Below the pieces are notes generated by a model that ran no database searches, was not told the DNA's origin, and saw only the letters and a program-made list of their open reading frames with translations. This document shows, piece after piece, positions 1 to 6,884 of a DNA stretch of 10,311 nt (the first letter of the stretch is position 1; every line of letters starts with the position of its first letter). The stretch comes from Acidimicrobiales bacterium. GTDB taxonomy: Bacteria; Actinomycetota; Acidimicrobiia; Acidimicrobiales; Poriferisodaliceae. A program made the translations under genes and the position numbers. Location: the NCBI GenBank assembly GCA_020631315.1, contig JAHDHM010000098.1, positions 1 through 10,311 on the forward strand, given 5' to 3'.

Positions 1-308
1 CGTGCGGGGACGCCGCACAGTTCACCGATGCGCTGCACGAGACGGTCGTGGGCTTCGGCGGCGGCGTTGACGTCGGCGACCGCGACGGCGATCTCGTCCG
101 TCGAGAGTTCGATGTGGCGACGCTCGTCCGATGCGGCCATCGTCCAACCGACGCGTACTCGGTAGTCGAGCTCGCGCAGTCGCTCGATCGTCTGCTCGAC
201 GCGGGCCACCAACTCGTCGAACGCGGCATCGAGGCCGGCGTTCGTCGCCGCAGAACTTGAACTGATCGCTGCGTGGGGTGCCGCGTCGGCGACGGTCGGT
301 GGTGTCAC
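1..308 (-). CDS. Partial helical protein, possible FlgN-type flagellar export chaperone (N-terminal 102 residues)
   Basis: The reading frame starts at GTG 308 and runs off the left edge, so the C-terminus is missing. The first 24 or so residues are Ala/Ser/Pro-rich and probably disordered. From about residue 25 the protein looks all-helical, with heptad-like leucines (DELVARVEQTIERLRELDYR at 31-50) and a second amphipathic stretch at 69-99 ending in GELCGVP. This pattern (helix, charged turn, 'L-x-x-S-T-x-E-I', helix ending in a small lineage-typical L/CG-V-P turn) resembles actinobacterial FlgN-like proteins, the chaperones for the hook-junction proteins FlgK and FlgL, but I recognise it only by general character and location. 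No strong Shine-Dalgarno precedes the GTG; no alternative start lies close upstream in frame. It is divergent from the GGDEF-like gene. It could equally be an unrelated small helical protein. If it is FlgN, flgK and flgL should follow to the left. Confidence 0.5.
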   Translation of the reverse strand, partial: MTPPTVADAAPHAAISSSSAATNAGLDAAFDELVARVEQTIERLRELDYRVRVGWTMAASDERRHIELSTDEIAVAVADVNAAAEAHDRLVQRIGELCGVPA

Positions 309-459
309 ACTGGGTCTCGTCGACCGAACCAGGAGCCGGCTAAAGCTCGGGCACGGGTGTTTCCGAAGAAATTCTTCGCGATCACTTGAATTCGAATCCG
401 GCCGGTCGACCAGCAGGACCTACGGGATCCGACGGGGGTCGGGACCGTGAGGAGGGATC
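309..459. promoter_or_regulatory. Divergent intergenic region with a perfect short palindrome
   Basis: This 151-bp spacer separates the left-edge minus-strand gene from the plus-strand GGDEF-like gene and must hold promoters for both. It is locally less GC-rich than the genes. At 364-378 lies CGAAGAAATTCTTCG, two 7-bp inverted arms around a single A, which looks like a dimeric regulator site. A TAAA at 341-344 followed 18 nt later by CCGA at 363-366 vaguely recalls the flagellar sigma-28 pattern (TAAA-N15-GCCGATAA), but the spacing is about 2 nt too long. A good ribosome-binding site, GGAGG at 451-455, serves the plus-strand gene. Confidence 0.4.
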
Positions 460-1053
460 ATGGACAACGAGACCATCGACGTCCGCAGCCGCGGCGAGCA
501 GAACGACGAGATCGTGGCGAAGCTGACCGACCGGGTCGCCGAGCTCGAGGACGAGGTCGCGCACCTCAACCTCCAGCTGGCCATCTTGTCGTCGACCGAC
601 GCCATCACTGGTCTGGCCAACCGCACCGGTCTCGCCGACTCCATCGAGATGGCCCTCTACCGGTTGCAGCGCATGGCCGAGCCGTTCGCCGTCGTCGGTG
701 TGCGTTTCCCCGGACTCGAGGCGCTCGGCGCCGACCGTCTGGACGCCGTGCGTGATCTGGGTGCGCTCATCGCCGCGAGCCTCCGCAACGTCGACCGTGT
801 CGGCCGTCTGGACGAGACCACCTTCGCCGTCGTGCTGGCCAACGTGCCCGCCGATCATGTCGCGACGGTCACGGACCGCACGGGTGCGCTGCTCGGTTCG
901 CTGCCGGCGTCGGTGGGCGTGGACGCAGAGCTCGAGGCGACCATGGTCGCGGTGTCGGTCGTCGACACCGATGCCAACCGCAGCGTCGTCGAGATCCTCG
1001 ACCGGCTCGAGGACATGGTCGACGCGGGCGGTCCGTCCGTCGAGATCCTCTGA
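460..1053 (+). CDS. Degenerate GGDEF-domain protein, probably catalytically inactive, RxxD I-site motif retained
   Basis: This 197-residue protein has a short N-terminal coiled coil (about 16-43) followed by a GGDEF-type fold. The family's entry motif D-x-L-T-G-L-x-N-R is clear as DAITGLANR (47-55). The catalytic signature, however, reads DETT-F (118-122) where GGDEF is expected (context VGRLDETTFAVVL), and the usual 'F-K-x-x-N-D' substrate region (around 83-90) is also lost, so diguanylate cyclase activity is very unlikely. Upstream of the lost signature, RNVD (109-112) sits exactly five residues away, the spacing of the product-binding inhibitory site RxxD. The protein may therefore bind c-di-GMP or act as a dimerisation module; that is inference. 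No membrane segment or sensor domain is visible. The start is ATG with GGAGG 4 nt upstream. The gene converges on fliH with only 15 bp between the stops and no visible terminator. Confidence 0.85.
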   Translation: MDNETIDVRSRGEQNDEIVAKLTDRVAELEDEVAHLNLQLAILSSTDAITGLANRTGLADSIEMALYRLQRMAEPFAVVGVRFPGLEALGADRLDAVRDLGALIAASLRNVDRVGRLDETTFAVVLANVPADHVATVTDRTGALLGSLPASVGVDAELEATMVAVSVVDTDANRSVVEILDRLEDMVDAGGPSVEIL

Positions 1054-1068
1054 GCCGCAGGACATCTG

Positions 1069-1776
1069 TCAGTCGTCGTCGATGGCGGCGCGGACCAGAG
1101 CCCAGGCTGCCTCGCGGGTGCGCTCGACCGTCGACCACTCGCTCTCGACGACGAGATCGCCGGGAACCAGTCGCGGGTCCATCTCGACGCTGACCAGATC
1201 GTTGGTGGACGCCGCGGCGACCACGGGGACGTCGTCGGGGTGCACCTTCACCGTCACGGGAACGGGTCCCTGTGCGGCGAGTTCGTCGCGCAGCCGTTCC
1301 AGCAGCGCGGCGCCGCCGTCGTGGGGTGTGCGGTCGATGACCGTCGTGGCGATGGCCTCGGCGAGCGAGACCACGTCGTCGGCGAAGACGTCGCGGTGTT
1401 GGACGGTGAGCTGACGCAACGACTCGACGGTGTTCGCGAGCGCCTGCTCGAGCTGCTGCAGGCGAGCCGCCTGTTCGGCTCTCCCCTGCTCGAGACCGTC
1501 GCGGTGCGCGGCGCGAATCGCCTCTTCGCCGGCTCGCCGTACGTGGGCGGCCAGCTCCGGGTCCGCGGCGAGGAGCTCCTCGGGAGAAGAGTTGCCGATG
1601 GCACGCGGACTACCGATCGGCGTGTCCTCGGCGACCGGTGGTGTGTCGATCGCCACGGGTCGGAACCTGCCGGCCCGAAGGACGGTCGGACGAGTGTCGG
1701 GTGAGGTCGTCGGCGCCTGTCGGGCGGCGCGCAGCACCGTGGGGGCGAGCTCTGTGTTCACGCGGCCGGCGCTCAC
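1069..1776 (-). CDS. fliH: Flagellar export ATPase regulator FliH
   Basis: FliH dimers bind the export ATPase FliI and link it to the C-ring during type III flagellar secretion. The 235-residue protein has a long low-complexity N-terminus (1-70), then a helix with small residues every fourth position (A82, A86, A90, G94, G98), the AxxxA/GxxxG pattern typical of FliH, continuing as a coiled coil to about 145. The C-terminal globular part has the family pattern 'V-x-V-x-P-x-D' (VTVKVHPDD, 174-182) and 'D-x-x-L-x-P-G-D' (DPRLVPGD, 200-207) ending in an R-E-A-A-W-A-L helix. The start GTG overlaps the fliG stop by 4 nt (GTGA), with GGAGG 9 nt upstream inside fliG, so translation is coupled. fliI, normally next, does not follow; the next gene is convergent and unrelated. 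Confidence 0.88.
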   Translation of the reverse strand: MSAGRVNTELAPTVLRAARQAPTTSPDTRPTVLRAGRFRPVAIDTPPVAEDTPIGSPRAIGNSSPEELLAADPELAAHVRRAGEEAIRAAHRDGLEQGRAEQAARLQQLEQALANTVESLRQLTVQHRDVFADDVVSLAEAIATTVIDRTPHDGGAALLERLRDELAAQGPVPVTVKVHPDDVPVVAAASTNDLVSVEMDPRLVPGDLVVESEWSTVERTREAAWALVRAAIDDD

Positions 1777-2783
1777 TCGATCAGGCCTCCGTCGGCTCCG
1801 GCACGCATGGTGACCTTGCCTTCTTCCTCGAGCTGACGGATCACCGCGACGACGCTGCTCTGCGCGGTGTCGACCTCGCTGACCTTCACGGCGCCGAGGT
1901 ACTCGATCTCGTCGCCGAGCGACTCTGCTGCACGCTCGGACAGGTTGCGGAACACGGCGTTGCGCACCTCGTCCTTGACGCCCTTGAGTGCGAGGGCGAG
2001 ATCCTTCGTGTCGACCATGCGCAGGACCTCCTGGAGGTCCTTGTCCGTCATCTCGACGATGTCGTCGAAGACGAACATCAGTGCCCTGACCTCTTCGGCG
2101 AGATCCGGGTCGGTGCCGCCGAGGTGGGCCATGATCGCCTTCTCGGTCGTGCGGTCGGCGCTGTTCAGCAGGCTGGCGAGCCCCTGCGCACCGGCGGCGC
2201 CCTTGGCGAGGTCGGCGCCCGTCACGTTGCCGAGGCGGGTCCGCAGCGAGATCTCGACGGTACGGATGACCTCGGGAGCGACCGGGTCCAGACGTGCGAT
2301 CCGTCGGGCGACGTCGCCCTGGAGTTCGTCGGGGAGGCTCGCCATCACCTCGGCGCCGAGGCTCGTCGGCAGGTGGGAGATCACGAGGGCGATCGTCTGC
2401 GGATGCTCTTCGACGAGGAACCGGACGATCTGGGTGCTGTCGAACTGGCTGAGGTAGCCGAAGGGCCGGTTCTGAGCGGCGTCGAGCAGCCGCTGGATCA
2501 TCTCGTCGGACCGGCTGCCTCGCCAGGTCTCGAGCACCGTCCTGGCGAAGTCGAGGCCGCCCGCGGTGCCGCCTTCGTCACCCGTCAGGCGTAGCCAGAA
2601 CTCGTCGACCACGGCGTCGAGCGTCGCACCGGCGACGCGACCGAGCTTGGCGATCTCCTGCGCCATGGACTCGACCTCGACCTCGTCCATGAAGGACAGG
2701 ATCGTCGCTGCCCGCTCGGGGCCGATGGCCACGAGGAACGCTGCCGCCTTCTGGCGGTCGGACATCTGCGTGTCGGTGGACAC
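1773..2783 (-). CDS. fliG: Flagellar motor switch/rotor protein FliG
   Basis: FliG forms the upper C-ring on the cytoplasmic face of the MS ring and takes torque from the stator. The 336-residue length is usual for the family. The N-terminal domain (about 8-105) begins DRQKAAAFLVAIGPE, which matches FliG and binds the FliF tail. The middle domain carries the invariant EHPQ motif (126-129, EEHPQTIALVISHLP). The C-terminal domain starts at MFVFDDI (236-242), followed by DLALALKG (261-268) and the charged torque helix around 270-300 (LSERAAESLGDEIEYLG). GTG 2783 is taken as the start, 7 bp after the fliF stop; an internal ATG at 2765 (MSDRQK) is an alternative because neither has a strong Shine-Dalgarno. 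It overlaps fliH by 4 nt. Confidence 0.96.
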   Translation of the reverse strand: MSTDTQMSDRQKAAAFLVAIGPERAATILSFMDEVEVESMAQEIAKLGRVAGATLDAVVDEFWLRLTGDEGGTAGGLDFARTVLETWRGSRSDEMIQRLLDAAQNRPFGYLSQFDSTQIVRFLVEEHPQTIALVISHLPTSLGAEVMASLPDELQGDVARRIARLDPVAPEVIRTVEISLRTRLGNVTGADLAKGAAGAQGLASLLNSADRTTEKAIMAHLGGTDPDLAEEVRALMFVFDDIVEMTDKDLQEVLRMVDTKDLALALKGVKDEVRNAVFRNLSERAAESLGDEIEYLGAVKVSEVDTAQSSVVAVIRQLEEEGKVTMRAGADGGLIE

Positions 2784-2790
2784 CGCCGGC

Positions 2791-4380
2791 TCAGCTTCCG
2801 TTCATCCAGCCGCGGAGCACGGCGGCGATGTCTTCGGGCTGACGGTGCACGAGGTCGATCACCTCGGCACGCACGGGCTGGTTCTCCGCTGCGGGGAGCG
2901 CCTGCGTCTGGTCACCGGCGGCGACCTGGCCCGCGGCCGGTGTGCCGCCTGCGGTCAGGACGTTGCCGTCGGTCAGGTCGATGGCTGCCTCTTCGTCGTC
3001 GGCGGGCTTCTTCTTGCGTTTGCGGCCGGTGAGCAGCAGTCCGATGCTGGCGATCAGGATCGCGACGGCGCCCATCACCTGAGGGATGAGATCCAGCGGG
3101 CTGCCGGCAGCCGTGGCGATGCCGGTGGGAAGTGCTTCGCCTTCGAGCTCCTCGAGGACCGGGAACGGTGTCGCGGTCACCTCGATGGTGTCGCCCCGAG
3201 CGGCGTCGAGACCGATGCCGGCCGAGATCAGGTCACGCAGCACGGCCGGGGCCGGCACAGCTGCACCGGTGACGGAGCCGTCGTCGACGACGACGCCGAT
3301 GTGGATGGACTCGACCTCACCGGCTGCCTGCACGGTCTGGGTGACGATGCTGTCCACGCCGTACTCGGCTGCGGTCTCGACCTTGGAGTAGTCCAGCTCG
3401 TCGGTGGCCTCGATCGTCTCGTCGGTGTCGACGCCGTCCACGCCCGCGACGCCACCGGGCGCTGCCGAACTGGGACCGTTGAAGGTCTCGGTGGAGGACG
3501 ACTCACGGATCGCGACGCGGCTCTCGGGAGTGAACGTCTCGGTGCGCTGCTCGATCTGGTCGAAGTTGAGGTCGGCGCGGACCATCACGCTGGCGCGATC
3601 GCCGGCGCCGGCACTCAGCAGGAGGCGGCTGATGTCGGCTTCGAGGCGTTCCTCGAATTCGATGGTGCGGATCACGTCGCGGCCGTTGGCGGTCGCCATG
3701 TCGGCGCCACCGGACGCGGCGCGGAGCGTTCTGCCCTGGAGGTCGACGATGGTCACGGCGTTCGCGTCGAGGTTCTCGACGGCGCTGGCCACGAGGTTGG
3801 CGACCGCTTCGGTCTCGCTGAGCGAGAAGTCCCGGGCGGCGTCGAGGATCACCGATGCCTCGGCGTCGGCCGGGTCGCCGAACAGGCCGGTGTCGGGGAT
3901 GACGAGGTGCACGGTGGCGGCGTTGATGCGTTCGAAGTCGCTCAGCGTCCGGCCGAGTTCACCTTCGAGGGCGCGCTGGACGTTGACCCGCTCGAGGTTG
4001 CTGCTGACCGCGAGGCCCTGCTGGTCGAGCAGCTCGTACCCGGCTCGATCGGTGGTCTCGCCGGTCTCGATGCCAGCCGAGGCCATGGCGGCGCGGGCGG
4101 TGCCGAGGTCGGAACGGGTCACCATCACCCGCGTGCCTGCGGCCTCGATCTCGTACGGGATGCCCAGCTGGTCCAGCTCTGCGGTCATCTGCGCCAGCTC
4201 GCTCGACTCCACACCTGATGCCAGGACCGAGTAGCTCGGTGCGCTGATCCACCTGAAGAACAGGAAGCCCGCGAGCCCGACGACGGCCAGGGCGGCGCCG
4301 ATGGCGACCTTGTGGGCCAACGGGAGTGCCTGGAAGACGGCGGTGAACCTGTCTCGCTGGCTGGTGGTGACTGCGGTCAT
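2791..4380 (-). CDS. fliF: Flagellar MS-ring protein FliF
   Basis: FliF multimers build the MS ring in the cytoplasmic membrane, the first structure assembled and the housing of the export gate. This 529-residue protein has the expected two membrane segments: about 26-44 (VAIGAALAVVGLAGFLFF) and about 430-451, the second followed by a basic GRKRKKK stop. Between them lies the large ring-building region with the YscJ-like domain near the first segment (SVLASGVESSELAQMTAELD). The cytoplasmic tail ends in EDIAAVLRGWMNGS, the conserved helix that docks on the FliG N-domain. ATG 4380 is preferred because AGGTG lies 9 nt upstream; a GTG at 4392 in the same frame has no ribosome-binding site. The usual partners flgB, flgC and fliE do not precede it here. 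It leads a fliF-fliG-fliH unit. Confidence 0.96.
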   Translation of the reverse strand: MTAVTTSQRDRFTAVFQALPLAHKVAIGAALAVVGLAGFLFFRWISAPSYSVLASGVESSELAQMTAELDQLGIPYEIEAAGTRVMVTRSDLGTARAAMASAGIETGETTDRAGYELLDQQGLAVSSNLERVNVQRALEGELGRTLSDFERINAATVHLVIPDTGLFGDPADAEASVILDAARDFSLSETEAVANLVASAVENLDANAVTIVDLQGRTLRAASGGADMATANGRDVIRTIEFEERLEADISRLLLSAGAGDRASVMVRADLNFDQIEQRTETFTPESRVAIRESSSTETFNGPSSAAPGGVAGVDGVDTDETIEATDELDYSKVETAAEYGVDSIVTQTVQAAGEVESIHIGVVVDDGSVTGAAVPAPAVLRDLISAGIGLDAARGDTIEVTATPFPVLEELEGEALPTGIATAAGSPLDLIPQVMGAVAILIASIGLLLTGRKRKKKPADDEEAAIDLTDGNVLTAGGTPAAGQVAAGDQTQALPAAENQPVRAEVIDLVHRQPEDIAAVLRGWMNGS

Positions 4381-4554
4381 GTGAACGAACACCTGGACGG
4401 CGCAGGGCCGTCGAGTCGTGGCTCGTCCATGAGCACGCGTGGGTTGTGCAGTGTCTGTCGACGGTCGGCCGCGTCACTCAAGCACGGGACGTGTGCAGAT
4501 TCGGGGTCACTTGGCGAGCTGACGACCGCTGTCTGTGCCCGCGCGGGCGTCGGT
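4381..4554 (-). promoter_or_regulatory. fliF leader region with a hairpin next to the ribosome-binding site
   Basis: This 174-bp gap is the longest within the gene series from fliD to fliH, and so the likely place for a fliF promoter. No convincing -35/-10 or sigma-28 pair is visible. Two secondary structures can be seen: a 6-bp stem GACGGC/GCCGTC with a 5-nt loop at 4396-4412, immediately upstream of the fliF AGGTG (4390-4394), and a 12-bp palindrome GCCCGCGCGGGC at 4537-4548 just after the preceding gene's stop, without a T-tract. No small gene is supported here. Confidence 0.35.
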
Positions 4555-4857
4555 TCAGCGCCGTCCCGCAGCGACGTAGTGGCGTCGACCATCGGCCCCA
4601 CGCTGGAGGCCTTCGAACTCGCGACGGAGCTCGTCGCGTCGCGCCAGCAGCGCGTGTGTCGCTTCGACGGCAGCTGCATGCAGCTCGCGGAATCGCTCGA
4701 TCTGGTCGGGGTCGGGAGTCCCGGCCGCGCCGTCGGGCGGGGTGAACGGCTCGATCGTCTCGAGCAGTTCGTCGCCGGCCGCCATCTCCCGGATCGCTTC
4801 GATGCGATCCTCGAAGTCGTCGAGCAGATCGTCCCAGTCCAGGACGGCGGAGGTCAT
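4555..4857 (-). CDS. Small helical protein after fliD, possible FliT-type chaperone
   Basis: The 100-residue product is acidic in its first half (VLDWDDLLDDFEDRIEAI, 5-22) and appears helical, with a Pro/Gly/Asp-rich break at about 38-51 (PFTPPDGAAGTPDPD) and a second helix of charged heptads (about 52-87, including ERFRELHAAA), then a basic tail. The ATG overlaps the fliD stop (ATGA, 4854-4857), so it is almost certainly co-translated with fliD. In many bacteria the gene beside fliS/fliD is fliT, the chaperone that holds FliD before export; size, helicity and position fit. There is no sequence motif by which I could confirm FliT, a family that diverges strongly, so the function is inferred from context alone. 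The reading frame itself is well supported by overlap and composition. Confidence 0.7.
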   Translation of the reverse strand: MTSAVLDWDDLLDDFEDRIEAIREMAAGDELLETIEPFTPPDGAAGTPDPDQIERFRELHAAAVEATHALLARRDELRREFEGLQRGADGRRHYVAAGRR

Positions 4858-6809
4858 GTCGTGCCGGACGTCGGTGCTGCCGGGAGGAGGCTCGTGATGA
4901 ACGAGCTCTGTGACTGCAACTGGGCCAGCGCCTGTTCCATGGCGGTGAACTCACGGCGCAGCTGGGCTTCGCGGAGGTCCATACGGGTCTCGAACGCTTC
5001 GACGGAGTCGTCGATGTCGTCGATCCGCGTCTCCCACTCGCCCTTCGCGCGCTCGATCTCACCGTCGATGCCCTCGTAGGCGTCGAGCCACGCATCGAGT
5101 CGGTTGCTGAGGCCAGAGGTGGTGCCGATGCTGCCGGCGAGGAAGCCGCCGTTGCCCACCTGTTCGGCGGTGACCGTGACGTCGAGCACGAGACCGGTCG
5201 GGTCGCCGGTGGTCGCGGTGAGCACGGTGCCCTCACCGGTCGCCGCCTCGCCACCGATGGTGCCGGCGACGTCGGTGCCCGTGGCGACGTCGTTCAGACC
5301 GAACGCCTGGTCGTTCCACACCGCGATCTGGGCCGACGAGCCGTACTGGCCGGGCGCCGAGATCTGGATGGCGTCGACGAGACCGCCGCTGCCACCTCCG
5401 TTGCCGTTGCCGTTGCCGTTGCCGTTCCCGGAGTCGACGACCTGGACGATCTCGGCGATGACCGCGGTGACGCCGTTGGCGGCGAGCGCATCGTTGATGG
5501 CGTCGATCGCCTGCTCGATGGTCGAATTCTGCGAGAAGGTGATGAGCGTGTTGATGCCGCCGTAGGAGAGGTTGAGGTCCTCGATCTTCTTGGGCGATAC
5601 GAACGGGTCGCCGGTGATGACCGGCGAGGTCGCCGCGGTGTCGATGACGACGTCGTAGAAACCCGACGCGGTGTTGGGTCCGGTCTGGAGGATCGAGACG
5701 TACGGACCACCGTCGGTCGTCGAGCTGCCGAACATCGAGACGACGCTGTCGTAGTCGTTCTCGAGCGCTGCGGTCAGCTCCTCCATGTCGACGCTGTAGG
5801 AACCGTCGCGGTTGAACTCGACGCCGATCTCGGAGATCGTCCGGTACTGACCGCCGTTCGGGACGATGTCGCTCAGCGCCGACCGCAACGACAGGACCAT
5901 GTCGCGGGCCGTCGAGTCGCCGGTCAACGCAGCCGCGGTGCCCGAGGCCGAGTCGTACGAGGTGTGCTCCTCGATCTCGGCCAGCAGGTCGTTGGCGGTG
6001 GTGAACACCGCGGCGACCGCCTCTGCGGCAGCTTCGGGGTCGCGACCCACGGTGAGGGAGACGGGCCCGGTCGTCGTCTGGTGGGCGGTGAAGCTCACAC
6101 CGTCGACGACGTCGGTGAAGACGTTCGAGCTGCGGGTGATCTGGAGACCGTTGATCGGATCTCCGAGCCGGATGCTGGCGTCGACGCCGGTGACGATGGT
6201 CTCGACGGTCGAGAAACCGGTGAGGTCACTGGACGCGGTGAAGCTGTTGCCGGCGCCGGACTCCGCTGCGGTGAGCAGGAGGCGATGGTCGCCCTCGGCG
6301 ACCTGGACGACCGTCGCGTTCACGCCGGCGACGTCGCTGTTGATCTCGTCCGCGAGGCTCTGGAGAGTCGTCGTGTCGTCGGTGTCGATCGTGGTGACCG
6401 TGCCGCCGATGTCGAGCTGGAACGTGCCGGTGCCCACGAGCGAGGTCGACTCGGAGAAACCGGAACCGGTCGCCAACTGGTGGGTGGTGGCGAGTTGTTC
6501 GACCGTGACGTCGAGTGTGGTCGCAGCAGGTGAGCCGGTCGCACTGATCGACAGCGCATCGGCGTTGCTGGACGTCACCGTCGTGAAGGAATCGAAGTCC
6601 GAGGCGTAGCGGGCCGCGTCCAGCGCGGTCCGGAACTCCGACAGCTTGCTGGTGATCGAGGTCCAGGCGTCCCTGCGGTCTTCGTACTCGGCTCGTTGGA
6701 CCTGCAACCGGGTGATCGGGGCGCGCTCGATCTGCATGAGCTGCGACACGATGCTGTTCGTGTCGAGCCCGGATGCGATTCCGGAGAAGTTGAAGGTGGG
6801 TGAGACCAT
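4854..6809 (-). CDS. fliD: Flagellar filament cap protein FliD (hook-associated protein 2)
   Basis: FliD caps the growing filament and directs folding of flagellin subunits as they exit. The 651-residue protein has the family's N-terminal signature GIASGLDT (10-17), then SIVSQLMQIERAPI, forming the D0/D1 helices. A flagellin-IN-type segment follows (DGVSFTAHQTTTGPVSLTV near 240-260), then outer-domain sequence with a 'GPYVSILQTG...GFYDVVIDTA' repeat of that style (about 368-390), the family pattern GTIGGEAATGEGTVLTA (about 515-530) and the C-terminal coiled coil ending LRREFTAMEQALAQLQSQSS, which mirrors the N-terminus. A Gly-Asn linker at 461-470 is unusual. ATG 6809 has GAGGA 6 nt upstream. 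It lies 75 bp after a flagellin and overlaps the next gene by 4 nt. Confidence 0.95.
   Translation of the reverse strand: MVSPTFNFSGIASGLDTNSIVSQLMQIERAPITRLQVQRAEYEDRRDAWTSITSKLSEFRTALDAARYASDFDSFTTVTSSNADALSISATGSPAATTLDVTVEQLATTHQLATGSGFSESTSLVGTGTFQLDIGGTVTTIDTDDTTTLQSLADEINSDVAGVNATVVQVAEGDHRLLLTAAESGAGNSFTASSDLTGFSTVETIVTGVDASIRLGDPINGLQITRSSNVFTDVVDGVSFTAHQTTTGPVSLTVGRDPEAAAEAVAAVFTTANDLLAEIEEHTSYDSASGTAAALTGDSTARDMVLSLRSALSDIVPNGGQYRTISEIGVEFNRDGSYSVDMEELTAALENDYDSVVSMFGSSTTDGGPYVSILQTGPNTASGFYDVVIDTAATSPVITGDPFVSPKKIEDLNLSYGGINTLITFSQNSTIEQAIDAINDALAANGVTAVIAEIVQVVDSGNGNGNGNGNGGGSGGLVDAIQISAPGQYGSSAQIAVWNDQAFGLNDVATGTDVAGTIGGEAATGEGTVLTATTGDPTGLVLDVTVTAEQVGNGGFLAGSIGTTSGLSNRLDAWLDAYEGIDGEIERAKGEWETRIDDIDDSVEAFETRMDLREAQLRREFTAMEQALAQLQSQSSFITSLLPAAPTSGTT
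5400..5429 (-). repeat. In-frame hexanucleotide repeat in fliD (five Gly-Asn units)
   Basis: Read on the minus strand, GGGAAC is followed by four perfect GGCAAC units, encoding (GN)x5 at FliD residues 461-470, then a Gly/Ser-rich run (GGGSGG). Gain or loss of a unit would keep frame and change only linker length, between two outer-domain segments of the cap. Confidence 0.9.
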
Positions 6810-6837
6810 CGGTGGTCCTCGTCGAGGGGCGGCTGCA

Positions 6838-6870
6838 CATGTCCCATCGGCACCTCAGGTGCCCGACATG
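6838..6870 (-). other. Hairpin between the third flagellin and fliD
   Basis: The 75-bp spacer holds a two-tier inverted repeat: outer arms CATGTC (6838-6843) and GACATG (6865-6870), inner arms GGCACC (6849-6854) and GGTGCC (6858-6863) with a TCA loop. No T-tract follows on the minus strand, so it is a weak terminator at best. It could attenuate or process the transcript so that flagellin greatly exceeds cap protein. The fliD ribosome-binding site lies just downstream. Confidence 0.5.
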
Positions 6871-6884
6871 AGACCTGTTTCAGA

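Noticed and set aside
48..260. 70-residue plus-strand open frame at the left edge
   Set aside because: It lies opposite a minus-strand frame with helical protein character that stays open to the window edge.
341..370. Sigma-28-like promoter TAAA...CCGA before the GGDEF-like gene
   Set aside because: The gap between the elements is about 2 nt too long and the -10 element is poor. I looked for sigma-28 pairs before the flagellins, fliD and fliF and found none that fit.
382..1065. 227-residue minus-strand open frame opposite the GGDEF-like gene
   Set aside because: The plus-strand frame has recognisable GGDEF-fold motifs and a strong ribosome-binding site; the minus frame is His/Arg/Asp-rich with no domain.
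2566..4218. 550-residue plus-strand open frame opposite fliF
   Set aside because: It lies antisense to the clearly recognised fliF and the start of fliG; its composition is typical of an antisense frame in high-GC DNA.
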